A DNA stretch of 64,000 nt from Nostoc sp. ATCC 53789 (GTDB lineage: Bacteria; Cyanobacteriota; Cyanobacteriia; Cyanobacteriales; Nostocaceae), in contig NZ_CP046703.1 in NCBI RefSeq assembly GCF_009873495.1, forward strand, positions 5,546,501 through 5,610,500, in the 5' to 3' direction. The notes beneath the pieces were generated by a model. The model was given only the letters and a program-made list of their open reading frames with translations. It searched no databases and was not told the origin of the DNA. Every line of letters starts with the position of its first letter. Position 1 is the stretch's first letter. Position numbers and translations under genes: made by a program. Of this stretch, positions 18,402-26,841 are shown piece after piece.

Positions 18402-19112
18402 ATGAGTCAAAATATTGACGCAGCTAGAATTTCTATTATTATTCCGACTCTTAATGAAGCAGGGAATATCAAAGAAGCAATTGTAACTACTCAACCCAAT
18501 ACAAATATAGAAGTAATCATAGTAGATGGTGGCTCTAAAGATGACACCATAGAAATAGCTCAGTCTTTAAATGTCAAAGTTATCTCATCATCTCCCGGTC
18601 GTGCTGTGCAAATGAACGCGGGTGCTGTAGCGGCTAGCGGGAATATTCTCTTATTTCTTCATGCAGATACCCGTTTACCGACTGGGTTTGATGACATGAT
18701 TCGCACAGCGCTAGAACAACCTGGGATTGTAGCTGGTGCATTTAAGTTGCGGATTGATGCCCCACTTTTAAGTTTACGATGGGTGGAGTGGGGAGTAAAT
18801 GTGCGATCGCATTTTTGCCAAATGCCCTACGGCGACCAAGCAATTTTTTTAACCAAAAAAGTATTTCAGCAAATTGGTGGTTTTCCTGAATTGCCTATCA
18901 TGGAAGACTTTGAACTCATACGTTGCTTAAAACCCATTGGACGAATTGTAATTATTCCTACACTGGTTGTTACTTCAGCCCGTAGATGGTTGCAAAAGGG
19001 AGTATTCAAAACTACGCTGCTTAATCAAATAGTAATTATTGCTTATTTACTCGGCGTTTCACCTGAGCGAATTCGTTGTTGGTATCGCCGAGAAAAATTT
19101 AAAAGAATTTAA
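18402..19112 (+). CDS. TIGR04283-type glycosyltransferase family 2
   Basis: 236 residues. The GT-A core begins ISIIIPTLNEAGNIKEAI (residues 10-27) and continues EVIIVDGGSKDDTIEIA, then the group-specific SSPGRAVQMNAGAVAASG and LLFLHADTRLP, where HADT is the metal site. This pattern is that of the TIGR04283 family, which accompanies rSAM/selenodomain clusters and has been linked to arsenosugar synthesis. The family assignment is firm, the substrate is not. It is followed at 19203 by two TVP38-like membrane proteins and a flavoprotein reductase on the same strand, a possible functional group. ATG at 18402 is preceded by no strong ribosome-binding site. Confidence 0.85.
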   Translation: MSQNIDAARISIIIPTLNEAGNIKEAIVTTQPNTNIEVIIVDGGSKDDTIEIAQSLNVKVISSSPGRAVQMNAGAVAASGNILLFLHADTRLPTGFDDMIRTALEQPGIVAGAFKLRIDAPLLSLRWVEWGVNVRSHFCQMPYGDQAIFLTKKVFQQIGGFPELPIMEDFELIRCLKPIGRIVIIPTLVVTSARRWLQKGVFKTTLLNQIVIIAYLLGVSPERIRCWYRREKFKRI

Positions 19113-19202
19113 GCTGTTTCTCATCTGGGTACTATATCTTAGGAGCAGTGAATTTAAAATCTAGGTTTCAAACTTGAGCCTCAGAAGGTCAAACTTATAA
19201 AA

Positions 19203-19961
19203 ATGAAAAAACCTTTATTAACTTCTAAACTCAAACTACTACTCCTAAGTTGCCTGATTTTCACTTTAATAATTGCTGCTAAACAGTTAAACTTTCAGGG
19301 ACTTTTACACACATCAATCATTTGGGTTGAGAGTCTTGGAGTTTTAGGGCCTATCGCTTATATATTCATTTACAACTTGGCAACATTATTATTTATACCG
19401 GGTTCTCTCTTGACACTCAAAGGTGGTTGTCTGTTTGGAGTATTTTGGGGGTCAATATATGTGCTAATTGCTGCAATAGTCGGAGCAACTTTAGCTTTTA
19501 TTATTGGACGCTACCTTTCACGAGATTGGGTTTCTCGACAAATGGACAAACATCCTAAATTTAAAGCAATTGATTTAGCAGTTGCTAAAGAGGGATGGAA
19601 AATAGTTTTTCTAACTCGTCTCTGTCCCGTTTTTCCCTTCAATTTATTAAATTATGCTTTTGGAGTCACACAGGTTTCTCTCAAAGACTATATATTAGGT
19701 TCCTTTGGCATTATTCCTGGTACTGTGATGTACGTTTATATTGGTTCTTTAGCTGGTAATCTTGCCATGATTAACACGTCTCATCAACCAACTACTCCAG
19801 AAACTCAAGTCTGGCAATGGATAATGCAAGTAGTTGGGTTGATTGCTACCGTTGCTGTGACTGTATATATCACAAAAGTTTCTCAAAAAGCATTAGCTCA
19901 AAGTGTGGCATTAGAAGAAATAACAACCCATGACAAAAATAACAATCATTCAGATATTTAA
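19203..19961 (+). CDS. TVP38/TMEM64 (DedA-superfamily) membrane protein
   Basis: 252 residues with an N-terminal signal anchor (residues 8-28) and at least four further membrane segments. The family core is clear: IPGSLLTLKGGCLFGVFWGSI, then VGATLAFIIGRYLSRDWV and the VFLTRLCPVFPFNLLNYAFG block, followed by GIIPGTVMYVYIGSLAG. In characterised DedA-superfamily proteins this core works in lipid scrambling or transport. The C-terminal segment is another membrane helix with a hydrophilic tail. The next gene overlaps by 32 bp and encodes a close paralogue, so the pair looks like a tandem duplication. Confidence 0.9.
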   Translation: MKKPLLTSKLKLLLLSCLIFTLIIAAKQLNFQGLLHTSIIWVESLGVLGPIAYIFIYNLATLLFIPGSLLTLKGGCLFGVFWGSIYVLIAAIVGATLAFIIGRYLSRDWVSRQMDKHPKFKAIDLAVAKEGWKIVFLTRLCPVFPFNLLNYAFGVTQVSLKDYILGSFGIIPGTVMYVYIGSLAGNLAMINTSHQPTTPETQVWQWIMQVVGLIATVAVTVYITKVSQKALAQSVALEEITTHDKNNNHSDI

Positions 19962-20703
19962 AAGTATTGATGCCAGAAACTTACAGAAGCTTTTTAGCCT
20001 AGGTGTATTAATATTATTGATATTGGCGAGTGCTTTCGCATTAAACACAGACGCGGCTCTAGCAGAAGAATCTGCAAATCCAAATTATTTCAATCCTCAA
20101 ACCATTTTACGGAATTCGTTGCAGTGGATTGATAGCCTGGGTGCGTTGGGAGCCATAGCTTTTATTGCCCTTTACATTATCGCCACCGTTGCTTTTTTCC
20201 CTGGTTCTATTCTCACCTTGGGTTCTGGCGTTATATTTGGCGTAGTTTGGGGTTCTTTGTACGTCTTCATTGGTGCAACCCTTGGCGCTACAGCTGCTTT
20301 TCTCGTTGGACGTTATTTAGCAAGGGGTTGGGTTGCTGGTAAAATTGCAGATAACAAAAAATTTGCCGCTATTGACCAAGCTGTTGGCAGAGAAGGATTA
20401 AAAATTGTCCTGCTAACGCGACTCTCGCCAATATTTCCTTTCAATTTATTAAATTATGCCTTTGGCATCACGGGAGTTTCACTTAAAGATTATTTCATTG
20501 GCTCTGTAGGGATGATTCCTGGAACCATTATGTACGTTTATATAGGTTCCCTTGCAAGTAATCTTGCCATGATTGGTACTGAAGCTCAACCTACTAACCC
20601 AACTTTACAATGGGCAATTCGGATTTTGGGTTTGATTGCGACAGTAGCCGTTACAGTTTATATAACCCGGATTGCACGTAAAGCTTTAGAAGAGGAATTG
20701 TAG
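19930..20703 (+). CDS. TVP38/TMEM64 (DedA-superfamily) membrane protein, second copy
   Basis: 257 residues. The start ATG lies inside the end of the preceding gene (32-bp overlap, different frame). An N-terminal hydrophobic segment (about residues 18-38) with an AALAEESAN-like cleavage region may be a signal peptide. The core matches its neighbour almost motif by motif: FPGSILTLGSGVIFGVVWGS, VGRYLARGWVAGKIADNKKF, LLTRLSPIFPFNLLNYAFG and GMIPGTIMYVYIGSLASN. Two adjacent copies with different N termini suggest duplication and then division of labour or heteromer formation. The role is inferred from the family only (lipid or metabolite transport). Confidence 0.9.
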   Translation: MTKITIIQIFKSIDARNLQKLFSLGVLILLILASAFALNTDAALAEESANPNYFNPQTILRNSLQWIDSLGALGAIAFIALYIIATVAFFPGSILTLGSGVIFGVVWGSLYVFIGATLGATAAFLVGRYLARGWVAGKIADNKKFAAIDQAVGREGLKIVLLTRLSPIFPFNLLNYAFGITGVSLKDYFIGSVGMIPGTIMYVYIGSLASNLAMIGTEAQPTNPTLQWAIRILGLIATVAVTVYITRIARKALEEEL

Positions 20704-20807
20704 GTAAGCTGTCGCGTATTTAATTTGCACAACCAGGGCGGGCAAGATGCCTACCCCACAAGAGATTCATTTTTTTGAGGATGCAAATTAAAATATTTTT
20801 AGCTTAC
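20704..20807. mobile_element. Short inverted-repeat element (MITE-like) directly after a stop codon
   Basis: The ends 20704-20729 and 20782-20807 are imperfect inverted repeats: both run GTAAGCT at the outside and TTTAATTTGCA at the inside, with mismatches clustered in the middle. The left end begins at the base after the TAG stop of the TVP38 gene. The interior contains GGGCGGGCAAGATGCC, typical of dispersed intergenic repeats. No flanking direct duplication is obvious. Confidence 0.5.
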
Positions 20808-21056
20808 TCTAGTAGTGTCGTTTATTCAACAGCAAATTGCTGTAAATTATCGATTGTTGAAACGTTTATACAGGAAAACTTTAATCGTATCTGTCAATTC
20901 CCAAACGGACAAAACAATTCAAAGGTTGTATTTATTATTAAACAAACATAAAAAACAAGAGACTGAGCCAACTAAATTTATCAGGATTCTTAATTTTCAA
21001 TTCCTCCCAAAGGTAGTTGACTTTAGTATTTTCAATTCTTAAAAGAGGTTTCGCCA

Positions 21057-22607
21057 ATGACCAATTCAGATTTAGAGAGAGTCACGGTTCGCCCAACGGA
21101 TGAGTATAACCAAAAGTTGGTATCTTACGTGCATCCGCAAAATTGGGTTAATCCTCAACCTGCCGATGTTTATGATTTGGTAGTAATTGGGGCTGGTACG
21201 GCGGGATTAGTGGTGGCGGCGGGGGCTGCGGGTCTAGATTTGGGTTTAAAAGTGGCCTTAATTGAAAAGCATCTTATGGGTGGAGATTGCTTAAATGTTG
21301 GTTGCGTACCATCTAAAACTATTATTCGGTCTGCCCGTGTAGTTGGCGAAATCTGGGATGCTAAAAACTTGGGAGTTAATATTCCCCAACATAATATAGA
21401 TGTGGATTTTCCCAAAGTCATGGCAAGGATGCGGCGAATCAGGTCTGATATCAGCCCTAACGACTCGGCGGAGCGGTTTCAAAAGTTGGGTGTCGATGTC
21501 TTTTTGGGTAGCGGTCGATTTGCGAGTAAGAATACTGTGGAAGTTGGCGGTAAAACCCTGCGGTTTAAAAAAGCTGTAATTGCTACTGGCGCAAGAGCCG
21601 CACAACTGTCGATTCCGGGAATTGAAAAGGCGGGTTATCTAACGAATGAGACGGTTTTTTCCCTAATTCAACGGCCGGAACGTTTAGCGGTGATTGGTGG
21701 CGGCCCCATTGGTTGCGAATTGGCGCAAGCTTTCCGCCGCTTGGGTTCTGAGGTGGTACTTTTCCATAGCGGTTCTCATCTTTTGAATAAAGAAGACGCT
21801 GAAGCTGCTGAAGTTCTGCAAAAGGTTTTGATTAGGGAAGGAATTCGCGTAGTGTTGAATTCCAAATTAGAAGAAGTGGTAACTGTTACTGAGGGGAAAC
21901 GACTTTACTTTTCCTCCAATGGTCATCGAGATTCGGTGACAGTAGATGAAATTTTAGTCGGTGCGGGGCGATCGCCAAATGTCGAAAATCTAAATTTAGA
22001 AGCTGTGGGTGTAGAATACGACAAGCGCCAAGGTGTAAAGGTAAATGATTACCTCCAGACGACGAATCCCAAAATTTATGCGGCTGGCGATATCTGCATG
22101 AACTGGAAGTTTACCCATGCTGCTGATGCCGCAGCGCGGATTGTAATTAAAAATACGCTGTTCTCCCCCTTTGGCTTAGGACGCTCGAAACTCAGTAGTT
22201 TGGTGATGCCGTGGGTAACTTATACTGACCCAGAAATTGCCCACGTGGGGATGTACGAACACGAGGCGCAGAAATTGGGTATTGAGGTGACGACAATCAA
22301 AATACCTTTTAGTAGTGTAGACCGAGCGATCGCAGATGGTGAAGAATCAGGATTTCTCAAAATCCATCATAAAAAGGGGTCTGATGAAATAATTGGTGCA
22401 ACTATTGTCGCCAGTCACGCGGGTGAGATGATCTCAGAATTAACTACAGCAATGGTGAATAAGCTCGGTTTGAGTAAGTTAAGCAGTGTAATTCATCCTT
22501 ATCCCACTCAAGCCGAAGCTATTAAAAAAGCAGCTGATGCTTACCGCCGCACACTCTTGACATCAAATACCAAAAAATTACTGGGATTTCTGACAAAGTT
22601 ATCTTGA
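21057..22607 (+). CDS. FAD-dependent pyridine nucleotide-disulfide oxidoreductase, MerA-like
   Basis: 516 residues. The FAD-binding loop is VVIGAGTAGLVVAAG (42-56). The redox-active disulfide is in GGDCLNVGCVPSKT (C78 and C83), the NAD(P)H loop is VIGGGPIGCELAQ, and the dimer-interface HPYPTQAE (His about 480) supplies the active-site base. It resembles mercuric reductases, but it lacks the N-terminal heavy-metal domain and the C-terminal Cys pair needed for Hg(II), so it more likely reduces another thiol or disulfide substrate. In cyanobacteria this type is often found near TVP38 proteins, as here. It is preceded by AGAGGT about 10 bases before the ATG. Confidence 0.88.
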   Translation: MTNSDLERVTVRPTDEYNQKLVSYVHPQNWVNPQPADVYDLVVIGAGTAGLVVAAGAAGLDLGLKVALIEKHLMGGDCLNVGCVPSKTIIRSARVVGEIWDAKNLGVNIPQHNIDVDFPKVMARMRRIRSDISPNDSAERFQKLGVDVFLGSGRFASKNTVEVGGKTLRFKKAVIATGARAAQLSIPGIEKAGYLTNETVFSLIQRPERLAVIGGGPIGCELAQAFRRLGSEVVLFHSGSHLLNKEDAEAAEVLQKVLIREGIRVVLNSKLEEVVTVTEGKRLYFSSNGHRDSVTVDEILVGAGRSPNVENLNLEAVGVEYDKRQGVKVNDYLQTTNPKIYAAGDICMNWKFTHAADAAARIVIKNTLFSPFGLGRSKLSSLVMPWVTYTDPEIAHVGMYEHEAQKLGIEVTTIKIPFSSVDRAIADGEESGFLKIHHKKGSDEIIGATIVASHAGEMISELTTAMVNKLGLSKLSSVIHPYPTQAEAIKKAADAYRRTLLTSNTKKLLGFLTKLS

Positions 22608-22730
22608 CCAAAATCAGTGAACAGTCGAATAACTGTTCACTGATAATTGATACAGCAGTTTTCAAGTAAATGAGGTATGAAGTACAGGACTCAAAAAATC
22701 AGACATAAAAAGTTTACTTCCTTCTTTCTG

Positions 22731-22789
22731 CCTCCTGCCTCCTGCCGACGCTCGCGGACTCGCTAACGCTGCGCTATCCTGCCTCCTTC
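22731..22789. repeat. Heptanucleotide tandem repeat interrupted by a small dispersed repeat
   Basis: CCTCCTG-type heptamer units (22731-22746 and 22778-22789) are interrupted by a ~31-bp unit (22747-22777) that contains CTCGCTAACGCTGCGCTAT. The heptamers are of the short tandemly repeated repetitive type known in heterocystous cyanobacteria. The insert matches the dispersed repeat also seen near 27255-27275. Confidence 0.7.
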
Positions 22790-22804
22790 AAGTCATCTCT
22801 AAGC

Positions 22805-22916
22805 CAATACGGTTCAGTTAAGGCTAAAACTCTGTTACCAAAGTCATTTTTTTAACGAACCGCCAAGGCGCAGAGAACGCAGAGAGAAGAAAGAGATGCT
22901 TAACTGAACTGTATTG
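22805..22916. mobile_element. 112-bp MITE-like element with 18-bp inverted repeats and a 10-bp target duplication
   Basis: The left end CAATACGGTTCAGTTAAG (22805-22822) and the right end CTTAACTGAACTGTATTG (22899-22916) are inverted repeats with one mismatch. The element is flanked by the exact direct repeat ATCTCTAAGC (22795-22804 and 22917-22926). It carries no gene; its core has a GGCGCAGAGAACGCAGAGAG stretch shared with other loci in this window. The right-hand duplication includes the stop codon of the neighbouring minus-strand gene. Confidence 0.8.
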
Positions 22917-22920
22917 ATCT

Positions 22921-25900
22921 CTAAGCAGGTCGGAAGCGATCAATTTCACCCCCGGTCAAGTTTGCGTAGTACAGATTACCATCTTTTCCAGTAGTGATTT
23001 GTGTAGGCACTCCTAGATTTGGCGTGTCTGCTGAGGAAGCAAACCGCTTAACAGAGACAAGTTTGCCTTGGCTATCGAATGTCAAAGCATCGATAGTTCC
23101 TTGACTGAAATCACCAACGAATAACGCACCTTGATAGATTGAGGGGAAAGTATTGCCTGTGTAAAAGTCACCCATAGTAATCGAATTGGAACTAAAATGC
23201 TTGTAAGTATAAACTGGTGCTGTAACAGTTTTGCCACTACTATAAAAGTCTTTTGCTGCATTTAGGGTTGCATATTTTGGTTGTTGCAGGCTGACAATGT
23301 TGCCTTTTGCATCAAGACCTCCTTCATAGAACGGCCAGCCAAAGTTAGCTCCTGGTTTTCCGACATTGACCTCTTCGTAAGTATCAAAGCCAACATCACC
23401 AATAACAGGGGTATTGGTCTTCTTATCAATTGTGAAACGGAAGGGGTTACGTAAACCTAAGTTATAAACCTTGGAACGATTGCTATTGGGATCGCCGTTG
23501 TAGAAAGGATTACTTGATAGACCTTGACCAGTAATCGCATCAATATGCAGGATCTTGCCGGACAGATTATCGATATCCTGAACGCGAATTGCTCGCGGAT
23601 CTATCCCGTTGTAGGAAGTCCCGTCTCCTAAGCTCACAAACAGAGAACCATCGGTGCCAAAGCGCACAGCACCAACTGAGTGAGATTCACTATCGTTGGC
23701 TATAAAATTCTGGACATTTTGGACTTTATCAAGATTATTGAGATAATCCTGCAAGCTAGTAAACGGCTTACCAGTATCTTTGTTAATAATTCCTGATGGT
23801 GCGTAGCCAAGTGAGACATTTGTGCTATTTCCATCTGGACGGCTAATATTATCCCAAGTGGCATTAGTACCCAGTAGCACAAATTGGCTGCCGGCAATGG
23901 CAGTAGTGTAATTTGTTTTCGGGTCAGCTGTTACCCGAATTAGCTGTGCAGTCCGATTCCCATTCTGATCGGGATTGTCCAATGTGCTATTGGGATTGTT
24001 CTTTGGGTTGTTTGGATTAGTTTCTGGTGGATCGTAAGTATACAATAGGTAAACATAGTTATTGCCAGTTGGACTTTTGCCAAAATCTGGATGTACAGCA
24101 ATGCCTAAAAGACCGCGATCGCGCGTGTCATTTACCTGTCCAGAAATATCGATAAATGGTGTTGCTAATAATTTGCCGTTGTCTAAGACTCGCACTACCC
24201 CATTTTTCTGAGCAATGAACATCTGCTTTTGGTCAGCTGTCCAGTCAAAAGCTGCGGGTTGATTCAAACCAGAAGCTACTGTATCTAAAGCAAACTTAGT
24301 AGAGTCATTATCAAGAATCGTGATAGTTGTTTGTTGATTAGTTAGTTGGACTCCAACTGCATTACTAAAGTTGAGAGTAAATGTTTCATTTGATTCCTCA
24401 ACGTTGTCATTAATAATGGGGATAATAATGTTTTGCTGGCTTTGTCCTGCGATAAAACTCAAGGTTCCAGATTTACTTTGGTAGTCAGATCCAGCTTTAG
24501 CAGTTCCATCCACAGTTGTGTAGTTGACACTAGCAGCCCCGACAGTGTTACCCCGTGTAGCTGTCACTGTAGCTGTACCAGCACCCTCATTAATTACTGG
24601 CGCACTAAAATCGATGCCAGAGCGATCGTTATCTTGAATCGTAATTCCAAGAGTTCTTTGGAGCCCTAGTGTTGCTCCCCCTGGCTGATCGATAACAAAA
24701 CTAAAGGTTTCATCTACTTCTATTAATGAATCGTCATTGATCGGAATTGATACTTGTCTGCTGCTTTCACCCGGCGCAAAAATAATTGTTCCAGCGCTTT
24801 CGGTACCATCACTTCCGTAGTCAACTCCTGCTGTGGCAGTACCAGCTATGGTTGCATACTTGATTGAAGATGTGCTGCTTAAATCACCACTCCTGAGCAA
24901 AGTTATGGTAGCATTAACAGCGCCTTCGTTTAGAGTTGTGGAAGATGATCCTAATGTGATTGTGGTCTGAAGAACTGGTGAATACAGTTGTGATTGAGGA
25001 ATGATTTCTTTGGTCTGAGAAGCACTCGACCAAGCCAACTTGGAAACGGCATTGACGGTATTTTCGAAGTATTCAAGCTTAATATCATACTTCTGACCTG
25101 CAACTAGTGCGATCGAGCCGCTAAATTCAGTGGCAGATTGATTGACAAACTGATTGATGATTTGCTGACCATTCACCCAGAGTCGCACACCATCATCGCT
25201 AGTGGTATAGAAGTTGTAAGTCTCGCTGTACTTGGCTTGCACTTGACCTGTCCAACGTGCTGAGAAGGTATCTGGTGCAATGAACGATTCTGGAGAACCA
25301 AAACCCCAGTCAAAGTTCACTGTCGTATCTGTACGGGTTTGCTTCAGGTTGGTAAAGTCGATGTTGTCGTAGTACTCAGCTTTGAGTCCGTTGCCGTTGC
25401 CATTAGCACTTTGACTATAAAGTTGGGACTGAGGAATGATTTCTTTGGTTTGAGAAGCACTTGACCAAGCCAGTTTAGAAACGGCAGTGACTGTATTTTC
25501 GTAGTATTCAAGTTTAATATCGTACTTTTGACCTGCAATTAGTGCGATCGAGCCAGTGTTTTCTGTAGGTGATTGATCGACAAACTTATTAATAATTTCT
25601 TGACCATTGACCCACAGCCGCACACCATCATCGCTACTGGTGTAGAAGTTGTAAGTCTCACTGTACTTAGCTTGTACCTGACCTGTCCAACGTGCTGAGA
25701 AGGTATCTGGAGCAATGGTCGGATCTGGAGAACTAAGACCCCAGTCAAAGTTCACCGTCGCATCTATGCGGGTCTTCTTGAGGTTGGTTAAGTCGATGTT
25801 GTCGTAGTACTCTGCTGTGAGTCCGTTGCCATTACCACTAGGAGGTACGTTGCTCTGGCTATAAAGTTGGGACTGAGGAATGATTTCTTTGGTTTGAGAA

Positions 25901-26841
25901 GCACTCGACCAAGCCAGTTTAGAAACGGCAGTGACGGTATTTTCGAAGTATTCAAGCTTAATATCGTATTTCTGACCTGCAACTAGTGCGATCGAGCCAG
26001 TGTTTTCTGTAGGTGATTGATTGACAAACTTATTAATGATTTGCTGACCATTTACCCACAGCCGCACACCATCATCGCTAGTGGTATAGAAGTTGTAAGT
26101 CTCGCTGTACTTGGCTTCTACCTGACCTGTCCAACGTGCTGAGAAGGTATCTGGAGCAATAGACGAATCTGGAGAACTAAGACCCCAGTCAAAGTTCACT
26201 GTCGCATCTGTACGGGTTTGCTTCAGGTTGGTAAAGTCGATGTTGTCGTAGTACTCTGCTTTAAGTCCGTTGCCATTACCAATAACAGGTACGTTGCTCT
26301 GACTATAAAGTTGTGACTGAGGAATGATTTCTTTGGTCTGAGTAGCACTTGACCAAGCCAATTTGGAAACGGCAGTGACAGTATTTTCGAAGTATTCAAG
26401 CTTAATATCGTACTTCTGACCTGCAACCAGAGCGATTGAGCCAGTGTTTTCTGTCGGTGATTGATTGACAAACTTATTAATGATTTGCTGACCATTTACC
26501 CACAGCCGCACACCATCATCGCTAGTGGTATAGAAGTTGTAAGTCTCGCTGTACTTGGCTTCTACCTGACCTGTCCAACGTGCTGAGAAGGTATCTGGAG
26601 CAATAGACGAATCTGGAGAACTAAGACCCCAGTCAAAGTTCACCGTCGAATCTATGCGGGTTTTCTTCAGGTTGGTGAAGTCGATGTTGTCGTAGTACTC
26701 TGCTTTGAGTCCATCTCCCTGAGAAAGCAGACTGGCACTAGCTTGAGAAGAAATACTTGGCAGCAGCGTCTTATCAAGAGTTTGTAGAGATTTATTATCA
26801 ATTACTGTTGGGTTAGAATTTTGATTCTGTAATTCATTCAT
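22921..26841 (-). CDS. Large secreted mosaic protein: 4 PA14 domains, 2 Calx-beta domains, PQQ-type sugar dehydrogenase domain
   Basis: 1306 residues. Four PA14-like units of about 145-148 residues start near residue 42, each opening with GLKAEYYDN or GLTAEYYDN and containing SDDGVRLWVNGQ; PA14 domains usually bind glycans. Two Calx-beta repeats follow (about 640-850, with TATAGVDYG and TAKAGSDYQ). The C-terminal ~450 residues are a glucose/sorbosone dehydrogenase-type propeller (GLLGIAVHPDFG, LRNPFRFTID, FGWPFYEGG) that in relatives oxidises sugars with PQQ. There is no classical signal peptide; Calx-beta/PA14 proteins of this kind are often exported by type I secretion. The PA14-coding DNA repeats are nearly identical, which suggests recent duplication. 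Confidence 0.85.
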   Translation of the reverse strand: MNELQNQNSNPTVIDNKSLQTLDKTLLPSISSQASASLLSQGDGLKAEYYDNIDFTNLKKTRIDSTVNFDWGLSSPDSSIAPDTFSARWTGQVEAKYSETYNFYTTSDDGVRLWVNGQQIINKFVNQSPTENTGSIALVAGQKYDIKLEYFENTVTAVSKLAWSSATQTKEIIPQSQLYSQSNVPVIGNGNGLKAEYYDNIDFTNLKQTRTDATVNFDWGLSSPDSSIAPDTFSARWTGQVEAKYSETYNFYTTSDDGVRLWVNGQQIINKFVNQSPTENTGSIALVAGQKYDIKLEYFENTVTAVSKLAWSSASQTKEIIPQSQLYSQSNVPPSGNGNGLTAEYYDNIDLTNLKKTRIDATVNFDWGLSSPDPTIAPDTFSARWTGQVQAKYSETYNFYTSSDDGVRLWVNGQEIINKFVDQSPTENTGSIALIAGQKYDIKLEYYENTVTAVSKLAWSSASQTKEIIPQSQLYSQSANGNGNGLKAEYYDNIDFTNLKQTRTDTTVNFDWGFGSPESFIAPDTFSARWTGQVQAKYSETYNFYTTSDDGVRLWVNGQQIINQFVNQSATEFSGSIALVAGQKYDIKLEYFENTVNAVSKLAWSSASQTKEIIPQSQLYSPVLQTTITLGSSSTTLNEGAVNATITLLRSGDLSSTSSIKYATIAGTATAGVDYGSDGTESAGTIIFAPGESSRQVSIPINDDSLIEVDETFSFVIDQPGGATLGLQRTLGITIQDNDRSGIDFSAPVINEGAGTATVTATRGNTVGAASVNYTTVDGTAKAGSDYQSKSGTLSFIAGQSQQNIIIPIINDNVEESNETFTLNFSNAVGVQLTNQQTTITILDNDSTKFALDTVASGLNQPAAFDWTADQKQMFIAQKNGVVRVLDNGKLLATPFIDISGQVNDTRDRGLLGIAVHPDFGKSPTGNNYVYLLYTYDPPETNPNNPKNNPNSTLDNPDQNGNRTAQLIRVTADPKTNYTTAIAGSQFVLLGTNATWDNISRPDGNSTNVSLGYAPSGIINKDTGKPFTSLQDYLNNLDKVQNVQNFIANDSESHSVGAVRFGTDGSLFVSLGDGTSYNGIDPRAIRVQDIDNLSGKILHIDAITGQGLSSNPFYNGDPNSNRSKVYNLGLRNPFRFTIDKKTNTPVIGDVGFDTYEEVNVGKPGANFGWPFYEGGLDAKGNIVSLQQPKYATLNAAKDFYSSGKTVTAPVYTYKHFSSNSITMGDFYTGNTFPSIYQGALFVGDFSQGTIDALTFDSQGKLVSVKRFASSADTPNLGVPTQITTGKDGNLYYANLTGGEIDRFRPA
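25000..26720 (-). repeat. Four near-identical 435-444 bp repeats within the PA14-coding region
   Basis: The marker GTCGATGTTGTCGTAGTACT recurs at 25357, 25792, 26236 and 26680 (+ strand reading), giving spacings of 435, 444 and 444 bp. Long stretches between markers are identical or differ by a few bases, including synonymous sites, so the units have duplicated recently or are being homogenised by gene conversion. Confidence 0.9.

Noticed and set aside
20815..21042. 75-codon + strand frame
   Set aside because: GTG start without ribosome-binding site, composition of translated AT-rich intergenic DNA, directly after a MITE-like element. A real gene cannot be excluded.
21057..22607. Mercuric reductase (MerA) as a firm call
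   Set aside because: The N-terminal metal-binding domain and the C-terminal Cys pair are missing; only the general flavoprotein disulfide reductase call is safe.
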